Source: Ralstonia sp. 25mfcol4.1
GTDB lineage: Bacteria > Pseudomonadota > Gammaproteobacteria > Burkholderiales > Burkholderiaceae
Direction: 5' to 3'
DNA: 64,000 nucleotides
Assembly (NCBI RefSeq): GCF_900104095.1
Contig: NZ_FNJO01000001.1
Location: forward strand, 1 to 64,000
Shown: positions 32,528-41,316 of the stretch, in pieces
Layout: each line of letters opens with the position of its first letter
Numbering within the stretch: the stretch's first letter is position 1
The notes under the pieces: model-generated
Seen by the model: only the letters and a program-made list of their open reading frames with translations
Told to the model about the DNA's origin: nothing
Databases searched by the model: none
Program-made: the position numbers and the translations under genes

Positions 32528-33973
32528 TTACAGGCCCGTGTGCTGCACGATATACGCCTTGACGGTGTCGGCGTCGGCCGGCATGACCTCGAACCGCTGC
32601 GGCAACGACTCGATGCCATCGAACGCAGCCGGGCGCTCGGGCTCGTGTCCGAGCGCCTCGCGGATCGTGTCGGCGAACTTGGCCGGCAGCGCGGTTTCCA
32701 GCACGACCATCGGCACGCCGGCCGACAGGTGCTCGCGCGCCACCTTCACGCCATCGGCGGTATGGGTGTCGATCGTCACGTCGTAACGCTGCTTGACGTC
32801 GCGGATGGTGGCCAGGCGGTCATCGTGCGTGCTGCGGCCCGAGACGAAGCCGAACTGGCGGATGCGGTCGAATTCCGGCGTGCCGGACAGGTCGAAGCCG
32901 CCCTTGGCGTCCACGTCGCGGAACAGCGCGGCCAGCTTGCCGGCGTCCTGGCCGAGCAGGTCGAAGATGAAGCGTTCGAAATTCGACGCTTTCGAGATAT
33001 CCATGCTCGGGCTCGACGTGTGGTACGTCTGCGCCGACGTGCGCACGCGGTAGGTGCCGGTGCGGAAGAACTCGTCCAGCACGTCGTTTTCGTTGGTGGC
33101 CACCACCAGCCTGTCGATCGGCAGCCCCATCATGCGCGCGATATGGCCGGCGCAGACGTTGCCGAAGTTGCCCGACGGCACGCAGAACGACACCTTCTGA
33201 CCCGGACCATCGGTGGCCAGCAGCCAGCCCTTGAAGTAGTACACCACCTGGGCCACCACACGCGCCCAGTTGATCGAGTTCACGGTGCCGATGCACTGGC
33301 GGGCCTTGAACGCGTGGTCGTTCGACACGGCCTTGACGATGTCCTGCGCGTCGTCGAACACGCCTTCGATGGCGATATTGAAGATGTTCGGGTCCTGCAG
33401 GCTGAACATCTGCGCGGTCTGGAACGCACTCATCTTGCGGTGCGGGCTCAGCATGAACACGCGGATGCCTTCCTTGCCGCGCATCGCGTACTCGGCCGCG
33501 CTGCCGGTGTCGCCCGACGTGGCGCCCAGGATGTTGAGCTTCAGCCCGGCACGCTTGAGCGCGTACTCGAACAGGTTGCCCAGCAGTTGCATGGCCATGT
33601 CCTTGAAGGCCAGCGTCGGGCCGTTGGACAGGCCCAGCAGTTGCAGCCTGGTGCCCCCTTCCTCGCCCAGCGTGCGCAGCGGGGTGATGTCGGCGGTGTT
33701 GTCGCCGGGACGCGCGTTGCAGTACACCTCGGCCTTGTACGTCTTGCGCGTCAGCGCGCGCAGGTCGTCGGCCGGGATGTCGTCGCAGAAGCGCGACAGC
33801 ACCTCGAACGCCAGATCGGCGTACGGCAGCTTGCGCCACGCCTCGAGTTCATCGGCGGTAACTTGCGGATACTGCTTCGGCAGATACAGGCCGCCGTCCG
33901 GCGCCAGGCCCCCGAGCAGGATCTCGGAGAACGATTGCGGCATGTCATGGCCGCGCGTCGACTGGTATTTCAT
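32528..33973 (-). CDS. thrC: Threonine synthase
   Basis: 481 aa. PLP enzyme converting O-phosphohomoserine to threonine. The PLP lysine is in LAFKDMAMQLL and the phosphate-binding loop is around GDTGSAAEYAMRGK. Length and the N-terminal MKYQSTRGHDMPQSFSE match the proteobacterial class. It is 24 bp downstream of hom, and the last gene before the terminator at 32412-32450. Confidence 0.96.
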   Translation of the reverse strand: MKYQSTRGHDMPQSFSEILLGGLAPDGGLYLPKQYPQVTADELEAWRKLPYADLAFEVLSRFCDDIPADDLRALTRKTYKAEVYCNARPGDNTADITPLRTLGEEGGTRLQLLGLSNGPTLAFKDMAMQLLGNLFEYALKRAGLKLNILGATSGDTGSAAEYAMRGKEGIRVFMLSPHRKMSAFQTAQMFSLQDPNIFNIAIEGVFDDAQDIVKAVSNDHAFKARQCIGTVNSINWARVVAQVVYYFKGWLLATDGPGQKVSFCVPSGNFGNVCAGHIARMMGLPIDRLVVATNENDVLDEFFRTGTYRVRTSAQTYHTSSPSMDISKASNFERFIFDLLGQDAGKLAALFRDVDAKGGFDLSGTPEFDRIRQFGFVSGRSTHDDRLATIRDVKQRYDVTIDTHTADGVKVAREHLSAGVPMVVLETALPAKFADTIREALGHEPERPAAFDGIESLPQRFEVMPADADTVKAYIVQHTGL

Positions 33974-33997
33974 GGCAATTCGTCCAGTTTCGGCGTC

Positions 33998-35308
33998 TCA
34001 GTTCAGTTCTTCCATGCGCAGGCGCGTGACCGGCGACAGCACGGTCTGCAGGCCTTCGATGCTGCGGATGGCGGCATTGACGTGCTTTTCGCGCGTCAGG
34101 TGCGTCAGGATGATGATGTCGGTCTGCGGCTCGCCCTCGCGCGATTCCTTCTGCAGCATCGCGTCGATGCTGATGCCGGCTTCGGCCAGGATGCGGGTGA
34201 TTTCGGCCAGCACGCCGGTCTGGTCGGCCACGCGCATGCGCAGGTAGTACGAGCTGGTGACTTCGTCGATCGGCAGCACCGGCACGCTCGACAGTTCGTC
34301 CGGCTGGAACGCCAGGTGCGGCACGCGATGGTTCGGATCGGCGGTGTGCAGGCGGGTCACGTCCACCAGGTCGGCGATCACGGCCGACGCGGTCGGCTCG
34401 GCGCCCGCGCCCTTGCCGTAGTACAGCGTGGCACCCACGGCGTCGCCCTGCACCAGCACGGCGTTCATCGCGCCTTCCACATTGGCGATCAGGCGCGAGG
34501 CCGGCACCAGCGTCGGATGCACGCGCAGTTCCACGCCCTCTTCGCGGCGGCGCGTGATGCCCAGCAGCTTGATGCGGTAGCCCAGCTCCTCGGCGTACTT
34601 GATATCGATGGCGGCCAGCCTGGTGATGCCTTCCACGTGGGCGCGGTCGAACTGCACCGGCATGCCGAAGGCGATGGCGCTCATCAGCGTCACCTTGTGC
34701 GCGGCGTCGATGCCTTCGATGTCGAAGGTCGGATCGGCCTCGGCATAGCCCAGCTGCTGCGCTTCCTTGAGCACGGTGTCGAAATCCAGCCCCTTGTCGC
34801 GCATCTCGGACAGGATGAAGTTCGTGGTGCCGTTGATGATGCCGGCAATCCACTGGATGCGGTTGGCCGTGAGGCCTTCGCGCAGCGCCTTGATGATGGG
34901 GATGCCACCGGCCACCGCCGCCTCGAAGGCCACGATCACGCCCTTCTTGCGGGCGGCCTCGAAGATCTCGTTGCCATGCACGGCCAGCAGCGCCTTGTTG
35001 GCGGTGACCACGTGCTTGCCGTTCTCGATGGCCTTCAGCACCAGCTCGCGCGCGATGCCGTAGCCGCCGATCAGCTCGACGACGATGTCGATGTCCGGGC
35101 GCGTCACCACGTCGTTGGCGTCGCTGACCACGTCCACGGTACCCCCGGTCAGCTCACGGGCGCGTTCGGTGTTGAGGTCGGCCACCACCGCAATCTCGAT
35201 GCCGCGGCCTGCACGGCGGCGAATTTCCTCCTGATTGCGCTTGAGCACGTTGAACGTGCCGCTACCGACGGTACCGATGCCGAGAAGGCCGACTTTGATG
35301 GGATTCAT
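33998..35308 (-). CDS. hom: Homoserine dehydrogenase
   Basis: 436 aa. The Rossmann motif is GLLGIGTVGSGTFNVL, the catalytic domain contains GIINGTTNFILSEM, and a C-terminal ACT domain (SSYYLRMRVADQTGVLAEIT, from about residue 350) probably mediates threonine feedback. It reduces aspartate semialdehyde to homoserine. It lies 51 bp after alaA and 24 bp before thrC. Confidence 0.96.
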   Translation of the reverse strand: MNPIKVGLLGIGTVGSGTFNVLKRNQEEIRRRAGRGIEIAVVADLNTERARELTGGTVDVVSDANDVVTRPDIDIVVELIGGYGIARELVLKAIENGKHVVTANKALLAVHGNEIFEAARKKGVIVAFEAAVAGGIPIIKALREGLTANRIQWIAGIINGTTNFILSEMRDKGLDFDTVLKEAQQLGYAEADPTFDIEGIDAAHKVTLMSAIAFGMPVQFDRAHVEGITRLAAIDIKYAEELGYRIKLLGITRRREEGVELRVHPTLVPASRLIANVEGAMNAVLVQGDAVGATLYYGKGAGAEPTASAVIADLVDVTRLHTADPNHRVPHLAFQPDELSSVPVLPIDEVTSSYYLRMRVADQTGVLAEITRILAEAGISIDAMLQKESREGEPQTDIIILTHLTREKHVNAAIRSIEGLQTVLSPVTRLRMEELN

Positions 35309-35359
35309 GGACGTCTGACTCTGGGTTGCTTGATACGAAAATGGGGGCGCCCCGGCGGC

Positions 35360-36589
35360 TCAGGCCGTGCCGTGACGTTTGCGATAGTTCTCAAGGAAGC
35401 GTGCCACGCGGCTGATGGCCTCGCGCAGGTCTTCCTCGTGCGGCAGGAACACGATCCGGAAATGGTCCGGTGCGTCCCAGTTGAAGCCCGTGCCCTGCAC
35501 CAGCAGAACCTTCGACTCCTGCAGCAGTTCGTAGATGAATTCCTGGTCGTCCTGGATCGGATACATCGACAGGTCGAGCTTCGGGAACAGGTACAGCGCC
35601 GCCTTGGGCTTGACGCAGGTAATGCCGGGGATCTGCGTGATCAGTTCGTGGGCCAGGTCGCGCTGCCGGCGCAGGCGGCCGCCTTCGGCGACCAGGTCGT
35701 TGATGCTCTGATAGCCGCCCAGCGCGGTCTGGATCGCCCATTGGCCCGGCACATTGGCGCACAGGCGCATCGACGACAGCATGTTCAGGCCTTCGATATA
35801 GTCCTGCGCCGGGCGCTTGTCGCCCGACACCACCATCCAGCCGGCACGGTAGCCGCACGAGCGGTAGTTCTTCGACAGGCCGTTGAAGGTCACGGTCAGC
35901 ACGTCGGTGGACAGCGAGCCGATCGACGTGTGCTCGTTGCCGTCGTACAGGACCTTGTCGTAGATCTCGTCGGCAAAGATGATCAGCCCGTGCTCGCGCG
36001 CGATGGTGACGATCGCCTGCAGCAGTTCGTCCGAATACAGCGCGCCGGTCGGGTTGTTCGGGTTGATGACGACGATGGCCCGCGTGTTCGGCGTGATCTT
36101 GCGGCGGATGTCGTCCAGGTCGGGCATCCAGTCGTTGGCCTCGTCGCACACATAATGGACGGGCGTGCCGCCCGACAGGCTCACCGCGGCCGTCCAGAGC
36201 GGATAGTCGGGCGCCGGCACCAGCACTTCGTCGCCGCTGTTTAGCAGCGCGTTCATCGACATCACGATCAGTTCCGACGCGCCGTTGCCCACGTAGATGT
36301 CGTCCAGCTCCACGCCCTGGATCTTCTTTTCCTGGGTGTAGTGCATGATCGCCTTGCGCGCGGCGAAAATGCCCTTGGAATCGGAATAACCCGCCGAATT
36401 CGGCAGGTTGCGCATCATGTCCTGCTGGATTTCCTCCGGCGCATCGAAGCCGAACACGGCCAGGTTGCCGATGTTGAGCTTGATGATCTTGTGCCCCTCT
36501 TCCTCCATCTGCTTGGCCTTTTCCAGCACCGGGCCGCGGATGTCATAGCAAACGTTCTGGAGCTTGTTCGATTTCTGGATGGGTTTCAC
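35360..36589 (-). CDS. alaA: Alanine transaminase-type aminotransferase
   Basis: 409-aa class I PLP aminotransferase. The PLP lysine is in FNGLSKNYRSCGYRAGW, and VVINPNNPTGALYSDEL and the Arg near FRIVFLPHEEDL are standard. The full-length match to AlaA/YfbQ-type enzymes (opening MKPIQKSNKLQNVCYDIRGP) suggests glutamate-pyruvate transamination. It heads alaA-hom-thrC. The next upstream feature on the same strand is the group II intron, whose 3' end is 128 bp before this start. Confidence 0.93.
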   Translation of the reverse strand: MKPIQKSNKLQNVCYDIRGPVLEKAKQMEEEGHKIIKLNIGNLAVFGFDAPEEIQQDMMRNLPNSAGYSDSKGIFAARKAIMHYTQEKKIQGVELDDIYVGNGASELIVMSMNALLNSGDEVLVPAPDYPLWTAAVSLSGGTPVHYVCDEANDWMPDLDDIRRKITPNTRAIVVINPNNPTGALYSDELLQAIVTIAREHGLIIFADEIYDKVLYDGNEHTSIGSLSTDVLTVTFNGLSKNYRSCGYRAGWMVVSGDKRPAQDYIEGLNMLSSMRLCANVPGQWAIQTALGGYQSINDLVAEGGRLRRQRDLAHELITQIPGITCVKPKAALYLFPKLDLSMYPIQDDQEFIYELLQESKVLLVQGTGFNWDAPDHFRIVFLPHEEDLREAISRVARFLENYRKRHGTA

Positions 36590-36791
36590 GGCGGTTTCGG
36601 CGATGTCAGGGCAAGCTGCCGGTCTCTGCGGCAGCGGTCTTGGGAATCTTCTGGATTGTCCTGGACGTCTGGCGGCGCGCGTCGCTGGGCAGCAGTCGAG
36701 CGTGGCAGACCGGGAGGGTAGGGTAGGAGAACGGTCATTACTGACCCCCTCCCCCCTAAGAACCGTACGTGCGAGTTTCCCCGCATACGGC

Positions 36792-38516
36792 TCAAGCCTC
36801 TACAAAGTATATGGACGAATCATACACCGGCTTCACAGCAACTTGGCCGTGGAAATGGACTTGAATATGACAATCGGGGTGCACCAGAACGCGGTTCCCT
36901 AGAGCATCCGAGCCCCCGGATACCCGAGGTTCGATGTGATGGTCATCCCATCCTGTCTCTTTGGTAATCTTGCTCTGGCATACCGCACACAAGCCCCGCT
37001 GGGACATGAACAGCTTTGCCCACTGCCTTCGGTACGACATGCTTTCTGCCATACGTTCCTGCCGCAGCGTCTCGCCATACATTTCCTGCGCTGGGTCGAA
37101 GGGATGGTAGTCCCCGCGAACCTTCTTGTGCCTCCGGATAGGCGTACTCGGCATCGAATACAGTTCCATCCAGTAGCGCTCACCCGCCCTATTCCACATC
37201 GTGGCACCGAACACCCAGTTCCGGTTCCCAACTGAGGCGAAGTATGTCCTTCGCACCCACTCGGTATCCTTCCTTCGGTGTCGCCGCTTTGCCCACCTCC
37301 ATAGAGACCTAAAAATCAGATGCTCCATGTGGGCGAACATCGCTTTCGCAACCACTGGGCTGTGATACTGCGCCCAGCCCCTCAGCATCGGGTTCAACGT
37401 CTGGATTAAATCTGCCGTCCGTTTCCCCCTATGTGTCCCGATGACCTCCTTGACCTTGCGATAGAACGCTTGCGCGTTTTTCTTGCTCGGTTTGATGAGC
37501 AGCGTTCCCGAGTATTTCCGGAAATTCCACCCAAGAAAGTCAAAGCCGTCAGCGATGTTGACGATTCGTGTTTTCTCCGTGGAGAGCGTCAGTCCCCGTG
37601 TTGCTAGGAACTGCTCTACCCACGGCTTCACTTCGTGCTCCAAAACTTCCGGCGTGTTGCCGGTGATCACAAAGTCATCCGCGTACCGTACGACGTTCAC
37701 TTTCAGCTTCTTCGTGTTGGCAACGCCCAGTCTTGCCCGCAAGGACTCGATCAGTTGTTGCTCCAACCCGTTCAGTGCCACATTTGCCAAGGTCGGGGAA
37801 ATGATGCCCCCCTGTGGTGTTCCAGCGTCGGTCGCCTGAAACTGGCCCTGAAAGACCACGCCAGCTTTCAACCACTTCCGTAGGATTGCTTTATCCATTG
37901 GGACATTGCGCTCCAGCCAGTCGTGGCTGATATGGTCAAAGCACCCTTTGATATCTGCTTCCAACACCCATTGAGCCGAGGCTTTCTTGGATAGGGAAAC
38001 AAACAGCTGGGACATGGCATCCGCAGTAGAGCGATTGATCCGAAACCCGTAAGAGTTCGGGTCGCTCGTTCCTTCGGACACCGGTTCCAGCGCCAGCAGA
38101 TACAGCGCCTGCATGGCCCGGTCGTGCATGGTCGGAATGCCCAGAGGGCGTTCTTTCCCATTTGCCTTGGGGATGTACACCCGCCTTAACGGCAGCGGGC
38201 GATACCCCCGGCGCTTCAACCTCCCAATGGCTGCCCATCGGGCTTCAGGTGAGTCCCACTCGACGCGGTCGACTCCCGCCGTCCGCGCTCCTTGGTTCAT
38301 CGCCACTCGTCGTACCGCCGATGCTTTGGCGGAAAACGAGCGGGTCAGAGATCGTTGCAAGGCTTTCACCCTGCGCCAATCCCCTTCCTGTGTTGCCTTC
38401 GCAATTCGAATCTGCATTGCCCGAACATTCCGGTCGACGCGGCGCCAGTTGATGTCGCCCCATCGCTGCGGGATGCCGGAGGGCGCAGATTCATCCTCGC
38501 GGATCAATGCTTCCAT
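36792..38516 (-). CDS. ltrA: Group II intron reverse transcriptase/maturase with HNH endonuclease
   Basis: 574 aa encoded in intron domain IV. The N-terminal RVT_N region (WRRVDRNVRAMQIRIAKA) is followed by reverse-transcriptase blocks with GIPTMHDRAMQALYLLALEP, TPQGGIISPTLANV and the catalytic YADD. A maturase X domain (RGWAQYHSPVVAKAMF) and a C-terminal HNH nuclease (CAVCQ, DDHHIEPRVSGG, VHPDCH) follow. All key residues are present, so splicing, target-primed reverse transcription and mobility look possible. The start at 38516 has GGAGAGCAGC upstream. The ORF type is the chloroplast-like class. Confidence 0.95.
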   Translation of the reverse strand: MEALIREDESAPSGIPQRWGDINWRRVDRNVRAMQIRIAKATQEGDWRRVKALQRSLTRSFSAKASAVRRVAMNQGARTAGVDRVEWDSPEARWAAIGRLKRRGYRPLPLRRVYIPKANGKERPLGIPTMHDRAMQALYLLALEPVSEGTSDPNSYGFRINRSTADAMSQLFVSLSKKASAQWVLEADIKGCFDHISHDWLERNVPMDKAILRKWLKAGVVFQGQFQATDAGTPQGGIISPTLANVALNGLEQQLIESLRARLGVANTKKLKVNVVRYADDFVITGNTPEVLEHEVKPWVEQFLATRGLTLSTEKTRIVNIADGFDFLGWNFRKYSGTLLIKPSKKNAQAFYRKVKEVIGTHRGKRTADLIQTLNPMLRGWAQYHSPVVAKAMFAHMEHLIFRSLWRWAKRRHRRKDTEWVRRTYFASVGNRNWVFGATMWNRAGERYWMELYSMPSTPIRRHKKVRGDYHPFDPAQEMYGETLRQERMAESMSYRRQWAKLFMSQRGLCAVCQSKITKETGWDDHHIEPRVSGGSDALGNRVLVHPDCHIQVHFHGQVAVKPVYDSSIYFVEA

Positions 38517-38558
38517 GCTGCTCTCCTATCTTGAGGACTTCCCCAAACAGCAGAGACA

Positions 38559-38580
38559 ACATGCCCCCTTGGGGGCATGT
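38559..38580. repeat. Perfect hairpin before the maturase start
   Basis: A 10-bp perfect stem ACATGCCCCC/GGGGGCATGT with a 2-nt loop, 43 bp upstream of the maturase ATG. No T-run follows, so it is more likely part of intron domain IV, where such stems tune maturase translation, than a terminator. Confidence 0.6.
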
Positions 38581-39685
38581 CACCCCCCAAAGGGAAGAAA
38601 ATTAAACAAGCGAGTTCAGTCAGCCGTCTTGCGACGAAAGACCAGTTGGAAGTCTGCTCGCTTTCGCGTGGGATGATGTTTCAACCCCTATCCGGATCAT
38701 TACAACCCGGCGTTCGCTTTCTCCAACCTCCCATACCCGCACAGCCAACAGCGTCCCTTGCGGTTCGCCTGCCAGAGCCATACGGCGCTCCGGCAGCCAT
38801 ACGGGCTTACCACGTTCCCTGCGCATTACACGACTGGCTTAGGGCCTGCCTCTTCGCCGGTGATCTATCTAGCGACGTACTCCGACTTTCGAGCGGAGCA
38901 TCCGATCACGTACCGTTTGGTTAGTGCCTATCAGCAGCTTTGGCACCGCCTTATTTACGACGTTTATCAGCAGTTCACTTACATTACCCATACCAGTCAG
39001 CCTGGCTCCTTGACCCCATTGCTGCTCGGAGTCTCTGCGAACCTATCTCACGACAGGGACGCACCCTTACAGGGGCTACGTTGTCAGGAGAGCTTCACAC
39101 CCCACCGTTACCAGTGACGCATGTCTCCCTAGGCTACTGCTAGTCGCATAGCAGGTTCTCTATCGAGGCACCCTCGCGGGTGTATTCGACCGAACCATAA
39201 CGCGCAGAGCTATCGCTCCGGGAACCTCACTTCATTACTTCAGTGCCTCCGTGCTGGCAGGCGCTTGACGACAGACGGGCTCTCGCGAGCGCATGGCCTG
39301 CGTCCCAAAGAACGTAGCGCCGACCCTATTGGGCCGGTTTAAATGCTATGTAGCGAACACGCAGCGAAACTGCTGCTGCATGTCCACCCGCACCCTCCGG
39401 GGAGCGTGCGTACTGCAAAGACACCTGCCCATAGGCAAGCGTCCCCGCCTTTGGGCAATGGCTGGAAATCCATCCAGCAAATAGCAAGCTGCGAGTTAGC
39501 CGATACGCTGGCCTTCCCACAACACATGGACTCGCTCCAACCTTGCGGCTGGGCTTGTCAAAGCAAGAAATGGCTGAGATGGGACGGTTCAGGCCGAGGC
39601 CTTCCCCTTGTCTCAGCAAAGGTCGATGCTCTATTGAGCGTGCTCTTAACGATGAGCTACCGGACACGAAAAGTGCGTGTCGCAC

Positions 39686-39874
39686 CAAAAGCTATAAGAT
39701 ATCGGATTATGACAGACTTCGGCATGGATTCTTGCATTGCAGCGAGCCTTTTGGGCCCGCGCGCGCATGATCCTGCCACCAACCCGCCGCCCGCCCCTCC
39801 CGTGGCCGGTCCGGCCGCCCGTCCCACGCAGGGAGCGGCCTCCGGACACCCCCGGGCGGCATGAGGCCCCCTCC
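39686..39874. promoter_or_regulatory. Presumed promoter region, alaA operon / Mth938-like gene
   Basis: Between the intron and the plus-strand gene at 39875 is a region of host-like composition. On the minus strand it holds CATAAT and TTATAG hexamers (about 39692-39713) within 30 bp of the 39685 intron boundary, plausible -10 elements for alaA. If correct, the intron lies in the alaA transcript leader. The rightmost 100 bp are proline-codon-like GC sequence with no clear signal. Confidence 0.4.
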
Positions 39875-40261
39875 TTGAAACTCCACGCCGACCAACCCCA
39901 GAACCTGAATACCGTGACCGGCTACGGCCCCGGCTATGTCGAAATCAATGCGGTCCGACACGACCAGTCGGTGCTGGTCATGCCCGAGGGTGATGTCGCG
40001 CCCTGGCCGGTGGGCCGCTTCGAAGACCTCGAACCCGCCCACTTCGAGGCGCTGCTGGAAAAGAAGCCGGAAGTCGTGCTGCTGGGCACCGGCAACCGCC
40101 TGCGCTTTCCGCACCCGCGCCTGACGGCGGCGCTGGCCCGCCTGCATATCGGCGTCGACGCCATGGACCTGCAGGCTGCATGCCGCACCTACAATATCCT
40201 GATGGCCGAGGGCCGCAAGGTCGCGGCGGTCCTGCTGGTGGAGCCGGCTGCACAGGGCTGA
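39875..40261 (+). CDS. Mth938-like domain protein
   Basis: About 128 aa. The Mth938/NDUFAF3-type fold is visible: LNTVTGYGPGYVEINAVRHD, then SVLVMPEGDVAPWPV, KPEVVLLGTGNRLRFPHP and GVDAMDLQAACRTYNILMAEGR. These small proteins have no established bacterial function. The TTG at 39875 (LKLHADQ) is the preferred start since homology begins there; the frame remains open to 39737 but encodes only Pro/Arg-rich sequence. It was probably divergent from alaA before the intron entered. Confidence 0.85.
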   Translation: MKLHADQPQNLNTVTGYGPGYVEINAVRHDQSVLVMPEGDVAPWPVGRFEDLEPAHFEALLEKKPEVVLLGTGNRLRFPHPRLTAALARLHIGVDAMDLQAACRTYNILMAEGRKVAAVLLVEPAAQG

Positions 40262-40459
40262 CGCGGACCACCCGGGGGAAGCACGCAGCTGGCGTGCCCC
40301 GCCATGCGCCACTTTTTTGCCGGGTTGCGCCTCCGCCACGCTTGAAGTCTGCCCGACTGCCCCAATCTGCACCCGCCATGGCGCAGGTCCGGGCGAACAA
40401 ACCAACAATGGGCCGCTGCCGTCACCGATGATGCACTGCCATCCAGGAGAGCCACCAGC

Positions 40460-40921
40460 ATGACCGTCAGTCTCAACAAGGCCGTTCCCGACTTCCAGGC
40501 CCCCGCTACCGGCGGGGATTTCCGTCTTGCCGACCACCGCGGCAAGACCACGGTGCTGTACTTCTACCCGAAGGACAACACGCCGGGCTGCACCACCGAG
40601 GCGATGAATTTCCGCGACCAGCATGACGCCTTCGAGGCCGCCGGCGTGACGGTCTTCGGCATTTCGCGCGACAGCCTGAAGTCGCACGAAAACTTCAAGG
40701 CCAAGCTGAAACTGCCCTTCGAGCTGATCTCCGACGCGGACGAAGCCATCTGCAACATCTTCGATGTCATCAAGATGAAAAAGATGTATGGCAAGGAAGT
40801 GCGCGGCATCGAGCGGAGCACCTTCATCCTCGACGCCAAGGGCGTGCTGCGCCACGAAATGCGCGGCATCAAGGTGCCGAACCATGTGGACGAGGTGCTG
40901 GAGATCGTCAAGGGGATGTGA
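40460..40921 (+). CDS. bcp: Thioredoxin-dependent peroxiredoxin Bcp (PrxQ type)
   Basis: 153 aa. The peroxidatic Cys44 is in DNTPGCTTEA. The usual resolving Cys five residues on is Met (CTTEAM), while a second Cys at about 98 (EAICNIF) matches a non-resolving Cys in E. coli Bcp, so a one-cysteine mechanism or an unusual disulfide is likely. It reduces hydroperoxides in the cytoplasm. GGAGAG stands upstream; a terminator follows at 41139-41177. Confidence 0.94.
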   Translation: MTVSLNKAVPDFQAPATGGDFRLADHRGKTTVLYFYPKDNTPGCTTEAMNFRDQHDAFEAAGVTVFGISRDSLKSHENFKAKLKLPFELISDADEAICNIFDVIKMKKMYGKEVRGIERSTFILDAKGVLRHEMRGIKVPNHVDEVLEIVKGM

Positions 40922-41316
40922 ACCGGAACATCCTCGGCGAGGCAACCCGCGCGTCGCACGGCCCGACGACAGTTGCGCAACCGCGACGAGAATCTGACCG
41001 ATTGCAAAAGCGAAAACCTTCGGGTAGATTTGGCCTCAATGCGTTCCGATCACAGTTGCCACGCTGCAGTAACGTCCCGGCCCGACAGGCACAGTCCCAG
41101 GGCTGGTAGCGAACCTGCCGCGTCGCGGGACCACAGACAAGCCGCCACCCCTGTATTCCAGGCCTGGCGGCTTTTTTGTTTGCTGGTTGGTTTCCTTCCG
41201 GGACGCCTTGCGTCCCGCCACTCCGGTTTTCCCGATTTCCGTCGTTTCCCGGTTGTACGTCCGGCTGTAAGCCAGCTTTTTCGCCCCCGTTTGCTCCCCT
41301 GAAAGGAAAGCCAAGC
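40922..41316. other. bcp-phoH intergenic region
   Basis: 395 bp with the bcp terminator in its middle and the phoH leader after it. Between 41215 and 41300 the sequence is pyrimidine-rich (many CCG/TTC runs). No gene was recognised and no clear phoH promoter could be fixed. Confidence 0.4.
41139..41177 (+). terminator. Intrinsic terminator of bcp
   Basis: Stem AAGCCGCCA (41139-41147) with TGGCGGCTT (41165-41173), followed by a run of Ts to 41177. About 220 bp after the bcp stop and upstream of phoH. Confidence 0.85.

Larger units (their letters stand above)
36718..39685 (-). mobile_element. Group II intron (maximal extent; 5' end uncertain)
   Basis: The RNA runs right to left. Domain V is recognisable on the minus strand at about 36761-36794 (GAGCCGTATGCG and CGCACGTACGGTTC flanking GGGGAAACT). 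Domain VI follows, with a bulged branch-point A in CTCCTACCC, and the intron ends near 36718. The 5' end is either GTGCGAC at 39685, directly next to native promoter-like sequence, or GTGCGTC at 39066, which would give a more usual 2.35-kb intron. The AT content of 39067-39685 resembles the intron rather than the host, favouring 39685. Perfect splicing cannot be judged by eye. Confidence 0.75.

Noticed and set aside
32393-36244. A 1283-aa open frame on the plus strand
   Set aside because: It lies exactly opposite thrC, hom and alaA. In GC-rich genomes the antisense frame of strong genes often stays open; composition (His/Arg/Val/Ala-rich) and lack of any motif match a shadow.
38559-38580. Perfect hairpin as a transcription terminator
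   Set aside because: No T-run on either side and it is inside the intron, so domain IV structure is more likely.
39326-39688. A 120-aa minus-strand ORF next to the intron
   Set aside because: It begins with a TTG at the intron edge with no Shine-Dalgarno and lies in likely intron RNA.
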